In this document: one piece after another, positions 28,626 to 36,290 of the stretch
Layout of the letters: the number at the start of each line of letters is the position of its first letter
How positions within the stretch are numbered: the stretch's first letter is position 1
Source of the DNA: Sphingobacteriaceae bacterium
GTDB taxonomy: Bacteria; Bacteroidota; Bacteroidia; UBA7662
DNA: 62,878 nt
NCBI GenBank assembly: GCA_013824115.1
Contig: PNNG01000025.1
Location: 1-62,878 of the forward strand
Direction of reading: 5' to 3'
Made by a program: the position numbers and the translations under genes
Notes under the pieces: model-generated
What the model was told of the DNA's origin: nothing
Seen by the model: only the letters and a program-made list of their open reading frames with translations
Databases searched by the model: none

Positions 28626-28970
28626 TTAACGCTTGGTCTTCACCTTGGCCGCTTTGCCTTTGGCAGCGCGGAGGTAGAACAAACGAGCGCGACGTACAAC
28701 ACCGCGGCTTACAACATCAATTTTCTCGATGAAAGGTGAGCTAATAGGGAAGATACGCTCTACACCAATGCCGTTAGAAATCTTGCGAACGGTGAAAGTT
28801 TCGGTAGCACCCGAACCACGACGCTGCAATACGATGCCCTGGAAAACCTGGGTACGCTCTTTATTTCCTTCTTTGATTTTATAGTGTACGGCCAAAGTGT
28901 CACCAGCTTTGAAAGTAGGCAATTGAGCTCCTACGGCCGCATTTTCTTCAACAAATTTTACCAGGTTCAT
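28626..28970 (-). CDS. rplS: 50S ribosomal protein L19
   Basis: 114-aa large-subunit protein. Conserved segments are [47 protein letters not shown], and [11 protein letters not shown]. It is the distal gene of the rpsP-rimM-trmD-rplS cluster but is set 75 bp from trmD with its own strong promoter in the gap. The Lys/Ala-rich C-terminus ([13 protein letters not shown]) is a short extension. Transcription ends at the stem-loop at 28574-28614. Confidence 0.98.
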   Translation of the reverse strand: MNLVKFVEENAAVGAQLPTFKAGDTLAVHYKIKEGNKERTQVFQGIVLQRRGSGATETFTVRKISNGIGVERIFPISSPFIEKIDVVSRGVVRRARLFYLRAAKGKAAKVKTKR

Positions 28971-29004
28971 GATATCTGTGTTAAGCTTTTTTCGAAACGA
29001 GTTG

Positions 29005-29033
29005 CAAATATAGCGCTAATTTGGATAAAGCAA
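29005..29033 (-). promoter_or_regulatory. Promoter of rplS
   Basis: On the minus strand TTG (29033-29031), an 18-nt spacer and TATATTTG (29012-29005), followed by CAAC. This is an internal promoter in the trmD-rplS gap that would decouple L19 from its operon. Confidence 0.7.
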
Positions 29034-29045
29034 AAATATTATCCA

Positions 29046-29723
29046 TTAATCACCAAGCATTTCGGGCCTGCGCTGGCGCGTTCTTTCCACAGCTTGTTCG
29101 TGGCGCCAGCGTTCAATATTGGCTTCGTGTCCTGAGCGCAGGATGGCGGGTACTTCCCATCCCTGGTAGTTGGCCGGACGGGTGTACACCGGCGGTGCTA
29201 CCAAGCCGTCCTGAAAAGAGTCGGAGAGTGCAGAGGTTTCGTCATTCAATACGCCAGGGAGCAGACGCACCACCGAGTCGGCTACAATGGCAGCTGCCAG
29301 TTCGCCTCCGGTAAGCACATAATTACCTACCGAAATTTCCATGGTGCAAAGGTGTTCGCGCACCCTTTCATCTACACCCTTGTAATGACCACACAACAAA
29401 ATGAGGTTGCCCTCAACTGCCAAGCGGTTGCAGAGCGGTTGGTCGAGCATTTTGCCATCAGGCGACATATAAATCACCTCGGCATAATCGCGCTCAGATT
29501 TGAGTTGCTCAATGCATTTGTGGATGGGCTCAATCATCATCACCATGCCCGCGCCGCCACCATAGGGCTGATCGTCTATTTGTCGGTATTTGTTGCTGCT
29601 GTAATCGCGCAGGTCGTGCACCACCAATTCGGCCAAGCCTTTGTCCTGGGCTCGCTTAAGAATGCTGTGCTGCAAAAAACTGTCGAGCAGTCGGGGTACG
29701 GCACTGAGGATGTCGATGCGCAT
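29046..29723 (-). CDS. trmD: tRNA (guanine-37-N1)-methyltransferase
   Basis: 225-aa SPOUT-class enzyme methylating G37 next to the anticodon to prevent frameshifting. [18 protein letters not shown] is the family N-terminus; a TTG two codons upstream is an alternative. The trefoil-knot SAM site appears as [13 protein letters not shown] and [15 protein letters not shown]. The C-terminus [18 protein letters not shown] matches the family. The second and third positions usually read EIFP where this one reads ILSAVP, a mild divergence. Its ATG lies 2 bp after the rimM stop. Confidence 0.97.
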   Translation of the reverse strand: MRIDILSAVPRLLDSFLQHSILKRAQDKGLAELVVHDLRDYSSNKYRQIDDQPYGGGAGMVMMIEPIHKCIEQLKSERDYAEVIYMSPDGKMLDQPLCNRLAVEGNLILLCGHYKGVDERVREHLCTMEISVGNYVLTGGELAAAIVADSVVRLLPGVLNDETSALSDSFQDGLVAPPVYTRPANYQGWEVPAILRSGHEANIERWRHEQAVERTRQRRPEMLGD

Positions 29724-29725
29724 GG

Positions 29726-30253
29726 TCAAGACTTATAAACGTCGAGCAAGCCGTCAGGCAAATCCAAATGAATGCGACGAAGCGTTTTGTCAACTTGCTT
29801 TACAATATCATCGTGCATGGGGCAAAGTACTTCGTGTCCTTCGTGGTCGAACTGCAGCAACATTTGCTGGGGAGTTTCGAGCACGCCGGTAACGGTGCCG
29901 ACGGTTTGTTGGTTTTGGTCGATGACCTCCATGCCAATCAACTCGTGGTAGTAGTATTGGTGTTCGGCCAGGGGAGGAAGTTGGGCAATGGGCAGGTAGA
30001 CCGTAGAACCTACCAGATCGGAGGCTTCATCCTCGTTTTTGATGTCTTCAATCTTGAGCAGTCTTTCATTTTTGCGTAACTGCTTGTGCTTTTCAACGAA
30101 AAAAGGGATCAATTTACCCCGGATGTCCAGGAAAATTGATCCCAATTGTTTGTAATGCTCAGGTTGATCAGCGTCGATTACCAAAACTACTTCGCCTTGC
30201 ACACCGTGCAAACGTTCGAGGTAACCCAGCTCAAAAACCTGATCGAAGGTCAC
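29726..30253 (-). CDS. rimM: 16S rRNA processing protein RimM
   Basis: 175-aa ribosome maturation factor for the 30S head. The N-terminal RimM domain starts [18 protein letters not shown], and a PRC-barrel follows (about 95-170; [26 protein letters not shown]). The start is GTG at 30253; there is no in-frame ATG before the conserved N-terminus. It sits 3 bp after the rpsP stop and 2 bp before trmD, in the conserved ribosomal cluster. Confidence 0.94.
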   Translation of the reverse strand: MTFDQVFELGYLERLHGVQGEVVLVIDADQPEHYKQLGSIFLDIRGKLIPFFVEKHKQLRKNERLLKIEDIKNEDEASDLVGSTVYLPIAQLPPLAEHQYYYHELIGMEVIDQNQQTVGTVTGVLETPQQMLLQFDHEGHEVLCPMHDDIVKQVDKTLRRIHLDLPDGLLDVYKS

Positions 30254-30256
30254 TGA

Positions 30257-30823
30257 TTACTCAGCGCTTTCGTTGGTTTCTTCAGCAGGTGCTTCGCCAG
30301 CTTCTTCTGCAGCAACTTCTTCGGCTGCCTCTTCGGCGGCTTCTTCAGCTACGGCTTCGGCAACTGGTGTGTTTTTAGCCAAAATGGCAGCAGCACGAGC
30401 TTCTTTTACCTTGGCTTCGTGAGCCAATGCATCGTTCTTGCGCTTTTGCTCAGCAGCAGATAGGTTATTCACCTTACCGCTTACTTTGCCTTCTTTGGCA
30501 TCTACCCACGCTGCAAAACGCGTTTCAGCTTCTTCTGCGCTGAAAGCTCCTTTTTGAACACCTTCCCAAAGGTGCTTCTTCATAAGCACACCCTTGTAAG
30601 AGAGAATGGCACGACAAGTATCGGTAGGCTGGGCACCATTGTGCAGCCACTCTACGGCCTTGTCTACGTTGATGTCGATGGTTGCAGGGTTGGTGTTTGG
30701 ATTATACTGACCCAAACGCTCAATGAATCTCCCGTCTCTTGGAGCACGTGCATCCGCCACCACAATATGATAGATTGGCTTAGCCTTTCTACCATGACGC
30801 TGTAATCTAATTTTAACTGACAT
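30257..30823 (-). CDS. rpsP: 30S ribosomal protein S16 with acidic C-terminal extension
   Basis: 188-aa S16. Residues 1-80 are the canonical protein ([33 protein letters not shown]). The usual family length is about 80-90, so residues 85-188 are an extension: a Lys-rich helical part followed by an Ala/Glu-rich tail built from short EEA repeats. Long S16 tails of this kind are known in Bacteroidota. First gene of rpsP-rimM-trmD-rplS, preceded by a strong TTG-N19-TATCTTTG promoter. Confidence 0.97.
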   Translation of the reverse strand: MSVKIRLQRHGRKAKPIYHIVVADARAPRDGRFIERLGQYNPNTNPATIDINVDKAVEWLHNGAQPTDTCRAILSYKGVLMKKHLWEGVQKGAFSAEEAETRFAAWVDAKEGKVSGKVNNLSAAEQKRKNDALAHEAKVKEARAAAILAKNTPVAEAVAEEAAEEAAEEVAAEEAGEAPAEETNESAE

Positions 30824-30847
30824 TGAACGTTAATTTTTAACGAGCTG

Positions 30848-30877
30848 CAAAGATAGTGGAAAGTCGCTTTTAAACAA
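30848..30877 (-). promoter_or_regulatory. Promoter of the rpsP operon
   Basis: TTG (30877-30875), 19-nt spacer, TATCTTTG (30855-30848), then CAGC, on the minus strand. It is among the cleanest -33/-7 promoters in the window and lies 24 nt upstream of the rpsP ATG. Confidence 0.75.
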
Positions 30878-30888
30878 GTGCTTACACA

Positions 30889-32295
30889 TCATTTGTGGTG
30901 GAATTTCACGCCCCAGTCTTCCAGTTCGGCTAAAACGGGCTCGTAAATCTCGGCTTGGATGGGGATTTGCACCCCGATTAAGGCAAGTTCGCCCAGCAAA
31001 TAGCGGCGCAAAGCCATCGCCAAAGGTAGGCCCACGGTTTTGGCCATAGCGGTGTGGTAGTCATCGTTGCCTTCGAGTACCAAGGTGCTGATTTTCTCTT
31101 TTTTGACGCCGTGTAGCTCATACACAAAGTGGTGCTGCATCACCACCAAATCGCGGTCACCGGGGGCTAAAAGCCATTTTTCTTGTAAAATATCGAGCAG
31201 CAATTGAGCGGCAGATGCTGCGTCGCGTTCGAAGGTGCGGTCGCTGAAAAAGTCGAGGTAATCAAATTGTGCGCTGATTCGTGCAACCGTAGCAGCATCG
31301 AAATGCAAACGCTCTCGCAAGGTTTTTTCAAATCCTTCGCGCACGGTGGGCGTATGGTCGGGTGGGAGGCAGGCGTTCAGCAAATCTCGGTAACGCATGT
31401 TTCGGCAATCATTGAAAAAGAGCTGCTCGTTGGTGAGACCAAGGTACACCATCACCGACCAGGCATCGCAGTATTCGGGGTAACGGAAGGTGGCGCGCAG
31501 CAAGGTGTGGGCGTCTTGCAGTCCGTACAATGCTTGATAAGGCAGCGAATCGCGGTTGGCGTAGGCATCTAGAAAGCCAAAGCCGGGGACTTCTACCCGC
31601 GCTGCTTCGTTGAAAAGTCGGGCGTAGGGCACGTAACGGATAGTGCCGTTGGCCAGATAGCGGGCGGGACCGGGTTGTCCGGCCAGCACCACATTCCGCG
31701 GATTCCATGAAAATTTGTAGTGCCATGGATTGGTATCGCATGCTGGGGCTACCAAACCGCCGGTATAGCTGTAAAAAGCGGTGATTTTGCCGCCCTCGGC
31801 TTTGATTTCGTCGATGAGTTGCATGGCGCTCATGTGGTCGATGCCCGGATCGCATCCTATTTCGTTGAGGAACAACAAACCTTTGGCGCGCACTTCGGCA
31901 TCGAGGGCCTGCATGCCTGGCGACACATAACTGGCGGTGAACATGGAACGACCATGCTGCACGCAGGCTTCGGCCACAGGCAAGTGCATATCGGCAGGAA
32001 GGAGCGATACCACTACATCGGCGCGTTGCACTTCGGCTTGTAGCAAGTCGTTGTTTTTGAGGTCGAAAGCAATGGGCCGCGCGTTGGGATGCCCCTTTGC
32101 TTTTTGAGCCGCAGCCTCGGCCGAAAGGTCGGCTATGGTTACTTCCCACTGCTGAACCTCAGCATGTTGCAGCAAATAATCGATGAGGTAAACACTCGAG
32201 CGGCCGGCGCCCAAAACCAGAATTTTTTTCAAAACCGATGGATTTATGATGCGTTTTATGAAAATTGGGACAATATTAGTGAGATAAGCCGGCAT
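30889..32295 (-). CDS. Saccharopine dehydrogenase-like protein
   Basis: Up to 468 aa. The Rossmann motif is ILVLGAGRSSVYLIDYLL, followed by the saccharopine dehydrogenase NADP domain and the family C-terminal half (NEIGCDPGIDHMSAMQLID, YSYTGGLVAP, then NPWHYKFSWNP). It resembles saccharopine reductase/lysine-2-oxoglutarate reductase fusion partners, but a lysine pathway role is not shown. Start is uncertain. The ATG at 32295 adds 21 residues before the Rossmann fold, whereas relatives begin with about two residues before ILVLGAG. A TTG at 32232 (TTG AAA AAA) would give the typical start. It is divergent from cdd. Confidence 0.85.
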   Translation of the reverse strand: MPAYLTNIVPIFIKRIINPSVLKKILVLGAGRSSVYLIDYLLQHAEVQQWEVTIADLSAEAAAQKAKGHPNARPIAFDLKNNDLLQAEVQRADVVVSLLPADMHLPVAEACVQHGRSMFTASYVSPGMQALDAEVRAKGLLFLNEIGCDPGIDHMSAMQLIDEIKAEGGKITAFYSYTGGLVAPACDTNPWHYKFSWNPRNVVLAGQPGPARYLANGTIRYVPYARLFNEAARVEVPGFGFLDAYANRDSLPYQALYGLQDAHTLLRATFRYPEYCDAWSVMVYLGLTNEQLFFNDCRNMRYRDLLNACLPPDHTPTVREGFEKTLRERLHFDAATVARISAQFDYLDFFSDRTFERDAASAAQLLLDILQEKWLLAPGDRDLVVMQHHFVYELHGVKKEKISTLVLEGNDDYHTAMAKTVGLPLAMALRRYLLGELALIGVQIPIQAEIYEPVLAELEDWGVKFHHK

Positions 32296-32300
32296 CAGGC

Positions 32301-32324
32301 ATGGCTACAAACACAAAAAAGTGA
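32301..32324 (+). promoter_or_regulatory. Short upstream frame with A-AAA-AAG slippery site overlapping the cdd start
   Basis: ATG GCT ACA AAC ACA AAA AAG TGA forms a seven-codon frame whose TGA overlaps the cdd GTG (GTGA). Its last sense codons form A AAA AAG, the canonical -1 slippery heptamer, and a -1 slip enters the cdd frame at exactly GTG. Coupled re-initiation or a one-base homopolymer error are alternatives. Confidence 0.35.
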
Positions 32325-32803
32325 AAGAAATCAACCGATACATAAGGCTCATCGAACACGATAACGACAGCCAACTAGCTCCTGAAGTACGTGCCTTGCT
32401 GGCATCGGCCATAGATGCTACCCAACTTTCGTACGCGCCCTATTCCGATTTTCATGTGGGAGCGGCCATTCGTTTGGAAGACGGCACGGTTTTGCTGGGT
32501 TGCAACCAGGAGAATGCTGCTTTTCCTAGTGGATTGTGCGCCGAGCGGGTGGCTTTTTTTGCAGCCGGCGTACAGCACAAAGGCAAGCGCATCGATGCCT
32601 TGGCCATTACCATTCGCTCAGCCAGCAAGGCCGATGCGCAGCCTGCTGCTCCCTGTGGTGGCTGTTTGCAAGTAATGAGCGATGTAGAAAAGCGGCAGGG
32701 AAGTCCCATACGCATTTACCTGCAAGGCAACAGCGCCCCTGTGATTGAAGCCGAAAGCGTAAGTAGCTTCTTGCCTTTTGGTTTTTCGTTGGTGGGGAAA
32801 TAG
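32321..32803 (+). CDS. cdd: Cytidine deaminase
   Basis: 160-aa homotetrameric-type cytidine deaminase of pyrimidine salvage. The zinc site is GLCAERVAFF (CAE) and PCGGCLQVM. N-terminal SYAPYSDFHVGAAI and NQENAAFPSGLCAE are family-typical. The only start in this frame is GTG at 32321. An ATG 20 nt upstream is in the +1-offset frame and reaches GTG only through a -1 slip, discussed separately. The C-terminus ends SFLPFGFSLVGK. It is divergent from the saccharopine-like gene with a 25-bp gap. Confidence 0.95.
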   Translation: MKEINRYIRLIEHDNDSQLAPEVRALLASAIDATQLSYAPYSDFHVGAAIRLEDGTVLLGCNQENAAFPSGLCAERVAFFAAGVQHKGKRIDALAITIRSASKADAQPAAPCGGCLQVMSDVEKRQGSPIRIYLQGNSAPVIEAESVSSFLPFGFSLVGK

Positions 32804-32986
32804 CAGTAACAAAGACAGATAGCTTCACCACCACTTTTATGGTAAAGCTTGTGAGTGCCAATTAAATAGAAAAGGTTGTACACCTAATTAAGAGTTTTCG
32901 GGAATCGCAAGAAGTATCAAGGGGTGACACGCCTAAATGAAGTTTGACAGCAGTAGAATCAAATTTGTAACTAAATAGAGAAGTAG
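32804..32986. other. AT-rich intergenic stretch before the two-repeat orphan
   Basis: 183 bp without a plausible gene. It is the left edge of an AT-rich accessory patch. A TTGACA at about 32943 has no TAnnTTTG at the right distance, so I do not call a promoter. Confidence 0.4.
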
Positions 32987-33574
32987 ATGAAACCGAATCA
33001 ATTAGTTTGGACTGGAATAGTTATAATTATCCTTTCAGTAACAGCAGGATTCATGCCCAATCCGATAGATTTTAAAACTGATGTGACTGTCGAAGTTCAG
33101 CGACGAGAAGGCATTTATTTAGTCTTTCCAAGGCAAATTCCAACTTTTGAATATGAATATGTGAAGACAATTGAGGTAAGTGGTGTTGTTAAAAATTGGA
33201 AGGCATCTACTCTTATCGACAAAATGATTAGCACTTACAAGAAGGAAGGGATTGTTGGGGATGCAATTCTTTTTACAGAAGATGATCTTTGGAAAGCAGA
33301 AGTGATTAGATTCAAGGGCGAGAAGCCTTCTAAAGTTACAGTAGAGCCAGAAAAAAGACAAGGCATTTACATTATCTATCCACAGCAAAAAACAACTTTT
33401 GACTATGAATACGTTAATACTATTGATGCGGGTAATGTGATAGAAAATTGGAGAGCCTCTACATTGATTGAAAAGATATTACAAGTGTTTGAAAAAAAAG
33501 GGGTTAATGCAGATGCAGTGATTTTTACAGAAGTTGATTTATGGAAAGCAGATTGCGTTAATATTAAAAAATAG
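32987..33574 (+). CDS. Exported or membrane-anchored protein made of two tandem repeats, unknown function
   Basis: 195-aa protein with an N-terminal hydrophobic segment (about 7-24), either a signal peptide or an anchor. Residues about 40-113 and 121-195 are clear duplicates. The first reads EGIYLVFPRQ, TFEYEYVKTI, NWKASTLIDKM, DAILFTEDDLWKAE. The second reads QGIYIIYPQQ, TFDYEYVNTI, NWRASTLIEKI, DAVIFTEVDLWKAD. I do not recognise the family; the alternating strands and helix (ASTLIDKMISTYKK) suggest a small alpha/beta unit. Codon use is visibly more AT-rich than in neighbouring genes, consistent with recent acquisition. It has no evident operon partner. Confidence 0.7.
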   Translation: MKPNQLVWTGIVIIILSVTAGFMPNPIDFKTDVTVEVQRREGIYLVFPRQIPTFEYEYVKTIEVSGVVKNWKASTLIDKMISTYKKEGIVGDAILFTEDDLWKAEVIRFKGEKPSKVTVEPEKRQGIYIIYPQQKTTFDYEYVNTIDAGNVIENWRASTLIEKILQVFEKKGVNADAVIFTEVDLWKADCVNIKK

Positions 33575-33779
33575 ACATTGAATTCGCTGAACTTAGCAAT
33601 CTAAAATTGACATTATGTCAGAAAGAAAGTAGCGATAAAATCAAGCTTGGTAATACAACAATTTCAAGATTGCCACCTCTTGGGCCTAAGTAATTTTGAA
33701 AATTGATTAATGATGTCGCTTAACTTTAGCTAATGAATTTAATTTTCTAGTGTACATGTAGAGTAAGTAACATCTTTAT

Positions 33780-33998
33780 TTGCTAGTGGACTATAAAACA
33801 GTCATAACGAGAGATTCGAATAAGCGCTTCGGGAAAGCCATTGTGCGAGATACCCGTATTGCAGTTTACGATGTGCTATCTTGGTTGGCATCGGGTATGT
33901 CCATCGAAGAAATTTTACGAGATTTTCCGGAATTGACTCATGCAGACATCCGGGCCTGTTTGGCCTATGCAGCAGATAGAGAACATCGTTTAGTTTAA
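33780..33998 (+). CDS. DUF433 domain protein (antitoxin-like)
   Basis: 72-aa protein of the DUF433 family. The family core is TRIAVYDVLSWLASGMSIEE followed by ILRDFPELTHADIRACLAYA, a winged-helix-like DNA-binding unit. Such proteins are often antitoxins encoded just before a PIN-like DUF5615 toxin. Here no toxin gene follows; the next 250 bp hold a decayed HicB-like gene on the other strand. The start is TTG at 33780 or GTG at 33786; there is no ATG. It may be an orphan remnant of a toxin-antitoxin pair. Confidence 0.8.
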   Translation: MLVDYKTVITRDSNKRFGKAIVRDTRIAVYDVLSWLASGMSIEEILRDFPELTHADIRACLAYAADREHRLV

Positions 33999-33999
33999 T

Positions 34000-34200
34000 C
34001 TACTGGAGAGTAGTGAACTCTCCACGCGACTTAAGCTCCTCAATGTAAAGTTAAATGGCTTCTTTTGCCATGGCGATGGCTTCGTCAATATCTTCACCGA
34101 AAGACACACAACCAGGAAGGGCAGGAACCAAGACGGTATATCCCCCTTCTACTTCTTTGCTGAGGTGAAGTTTATAGGTGTATATGACTGTAAATTGAAT
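34000..34200 (-). pseudogene. Decayed HicB-like (UPF0150) antitoxin
   Basis: In one minus-strand frame the sequence reads YKLHLSKEVEGGYTVLVPAL, then PGCVSFGEDIDEAIAMAKEA, I, an in-frame TAA at 34053-34051, then LYIEELKSRGEFTTLQ and TAG at 34002-34000. This is the HicB/UPF0150 pattern (GGY-x-V-x-VPxLPGC...A-x-EAI-x-LYIE). The residue before LYIE is normally Glu, so GAA to TAA is the probable lesion. No ATG precedes the motif, and an in-frame TAG lies at 34224-34222. No hicA-like toxin is adjacent. Confidence 0.75.
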
Positions 34201-34259
34201 TATAAAAATACTGAATCCCGCCTAAACGCAAAACAAATAGAGCAGGCATTCTTGACATT

Positions 34260-34832
34260 TCACAACTGAAACGCCCGCAACTCGGCATACAGCATTTCGG
34301 TTGGCAAGCCCATCACATTGGTGTAGCTGCCTTCAATGCCTTCGATGCCCACAAAACCCAGCCATTCCTGGATGCCATAGGCGCCCGCCTTGTCGAAAGG
34401 CTTGTAGTGGGTAATGTAAAATTGGATTTCTTCGTCGGTGAGGTGGTTGAAATGCACCTTGGTTAATACACTGAAGCTGTGGGTTTGGTCAGCGGTACGC
34501 AAACAAACACCGGTATAAACTTCCTGGGTTTTACCCGATTGCTGGCGCAGCATGCGGAAAGCTTCGTCGGCATCGGCAGGTTTGCCCAATACTTCTCCGT
34601 CTAGCACCACCACGGTATCGGCGGTGAGCAATAATTCGTCGTCGGCCAGCTTGTAGGCAGCCGCTTTTTTGCAGGCCAGGTATTCGGCAATGCGCTCGGT
34701 GGCCAGGTCGGGGGGATAGGTTTCGTTGACCTGCTGCAGCCGGATTTCAAATTCCAACTGCATTTGTTTGAGTAGCTCTTGTCGGCGGGGTGAACCCGAA
34801 GCTAAAATCAAGCGGTAGGGCAGTTGTATCAT
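34260..34832 (-). CDS. Maf-like nucleoside triphosphate pyrophosphatase
   Basis: 190-aa Maf family enzyme that hydrolyses non-canonical or dTTP/UTP-type nucleotides as house-cleaning. The signature is LILASGSPRRQELLKQM at the N-terminus. Catalytic acidic motifs include TADTVVVLDGEVLGKPAD, and VYTGVCLR and DKAGAYGIQEWLG follow. It fits the YhdE (dTTP/UTP) subgroup by the GAYGIQ segment. It lies 1 bp after the UbiA-type gene, so it belongs to the kdsC-ubiA-maf unit on the minus strand. Confidence 0.93.
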   Translation of the reverse strand: MIQLPYRLILASGSPRRQELLKQMQLEFEIRLQQVNETYPPDLATERIAEYLACKKAAAYKLADDELLLTADTVVVLDGEVLGKPADADEAFRMLRQQSGKTQEVYTGVCLRTADQTHSFSVLTKVHFNHLTDEEIQFYITHYKPFDKAGAYGIQEWLGFVGIEGIEGSYTNVMGLPTEMLYAELRAFQL

Positions 34833-34833
34833 C

Positions 34834-35757
34834 TTAAAAATAAAGGAGTTGGAGGTAAAACCAGGCCATGGAACCGATGCCGCCTAAAAGCAGCCATTTG
34901 AGGGTGCGACTGGCCCGTGCAAACTGCGCCGATTCTTTGCTTTGGATCAATTGTACCAAGGCAAATATGGCGGGAACAATCGTGGCAAGCAGTAAGTAGC
35001 CTAAATTGTACCAGGCTTGTTGTACGAATTGCTGGTAGTTGATAAGCATCAGGCCTAGTAAGACCACCAACATCAAAATCACACTTAATCTACGAGTTGT
35101 AGCTGCACCATAGGCTACGGCAAAGGTGCGGTAGCCTGCTTGCGCATCACCTTCCATGTCTTGGGCAGTTTTGGCCAATTCGCGCACCAGGTTGGTGAGG
35201 TAAGAAAAAGCTGCATATACCAAACCGGCATACAAGAGAAAACGTGCCGAAGCAGCCGCCTCGCGGTATAACACACTCACAGCGATGTATTCATAAACCA
35301 TGGGTACAAACAGCATCAATCCCAACAAGCCAGATACCAACAAATTCCCCAATAGCGGAACACCTTTCCAGCTTTCGGCGTATTTCCAAAGCAGAAAGGT
35401 GGCGATGATGTGGATAATAGCCAGGTTAAGCAGTCCAGCGCGGTAGCCCACCCAAGCACCCAAGGCAATACCGGCCACGCTCAAAATGCCATACCAACGC
35501 AACACTTGTGCTGGTTGGGGCATGGTTGCTCTGCCGTTGTATCGATCGGCTTCCTGGTCGTAATAATCGTTGATGAGGTAGCCACCGGCGGCTACGAGTA
35601 AGCAGGAGCCGACCAACAAGGCCATGTCGACGTGATTTAGCAATAAATTGAGCTCGTAGGAGTCAAAAATGGGCACCATCATGAAGTAGCGCACGCTCAA
35701 GAGTAGAAAGGCCATGAGCGTGAGGTTGGGCCAGCGAAGACGTCTAAACAAGTCCAT
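34834..35757 (-). CDS. UbiA-family prenyltransferase
   Basis: 307-aa membrane prenyltransferase with about eight helices. Both Asp-rich motifs are present: NDYYDQEADRYN (NDxxDxxxD) near residue 65 and KTAQDMEGDAQAG near residue 195. In Bacteroidota this family is commonly annotated as geranylgeranylglycerol-phosphate geranylgeranyltransferase, but UbiA-type aromatic prenylation is possible and cannot be separated from sequence. The ATG at 35757 is used; a TTG two codons earlier is an alternative. It is adjacent to kdsC (2-bp gap). Confidence 0.88.
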   Translation of the reverse strand: MDLFRRLRWPNLTLMAFLLLSVRYFMMVPIFDSYELNLLLNHVDMALLVGSCLLVAAGGYLINDYYDQEADRYNGRATMPQPAQVLRWYGILSVAGIALGAWVGYRAGLLNLAIIHIIATFLLWKYAESWKGVPLLGNLLVSGLLGLMLFVPMVYEYIAVSVLYREAAASARFLLYAGLVYAAFSYLTNLVRELAKTAQDMEGDAQAGYRTFAVAYGAATTRRLSVILMLVVLLGLMLINYQQFVQQAWYNLGYLLLATIVPAIFALVQLIQSKESAQFARASRTLKWLLLGGIGSMAWFYLQLLYF

Positions 35758-35759
35758 GA

Positions 35760-36281
35760 TCAACTACTTGCAGCATCAGAAACAAACCAAAGTCCTTTGG
35801 CGAGCAATACTTCGCGGAGTAAGTGACGTACGCAGCCCTTGCCACCATCAACGGGTACTACATAATCGGAAATGGCCAGGATTTCGGGGGCGCTGTCGGC
35901 CGGACAAGCGGCTATGCCCACCGCTTGCATGCAGTGGAAGTCGGGCAAATCGTCGCCCATATACAGCACATTTTCTTTGCTGATGCTGTGATGAGCCAAA
36001 AGTTGCTCAAGTGTTTCCAGTTTATTATCTATACCTAAATGTACTTCTTTAAGTCCGAGCCGATGTAAGCGTGTGGCTACCCCAGGCGATTTGCCACCTG
36101 AAATGACCCATACGGGAAAACCCAGTTTAGAAGCATGGCTGAGGGCAAAACCGTCCTTGGTGTTCATGATGCGGTTTTCTTCGCCTTGGGCGGTAACTAC
36201 AATGGAGCCGTCGGTAAGAACCCCGTCCACGTCGAGTACTACCGCTTCGATGCGGCCAAACTGTGCTTTGATAGATGCCAT
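35760..36281 (-). CDS. kdsC: KdsC-like 3-deoxy-manno-octulosonate-8-phosphatase (HAD family)
   Basis: 173-aa HAD phosphatase of C0 type without a cap domain. The nucleophile motif is LDVDGVLTDGSIV, motif II is VISGGKSPGVATRL, and motif IV is LYMGDDLPDFHCM. In the Kdo pathway it dephosphorylates Kdo-8-P before CMP activation for LPS. With hldD at 5588 it points to a Kdo/heptose LPS core. It is the first gene of a unit with ubiA and maf and lies 9 bp downstream of the lysC stop. Confidence 0.92.
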   Translation of the reverse strand: MASIKAQFGRIEAVVLDVDGVLTDGSIVVTAQGEENRIMNTKDGFALSHASKLGFPVWVISGGKSPGVATRLHRLGLKEVHLGIDNKLETLEQLLAHHSISKENVLYMGDDLPDFHCMQAVGIAACPADSAPEILAISDYVVPVDGGKGCVRHLLREVLLAKGLWFVSDAASS

Positions 36282-36290
36282 AGTTGCAAA

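Noticed and set aside
30257..30420. Repetitive GAA/GCT-type sequence near the 3' end of rpsP
   Set aside because: It codes for the Ala/Glu-rich C-terminal tail of S16 and is not a DNA repeat array or CRISPR.
34200..34259. HicA toxin upstream of the decayed HicB frame
   Set aside because: No matching frame; the interval is about 60 bp and merges into maf.
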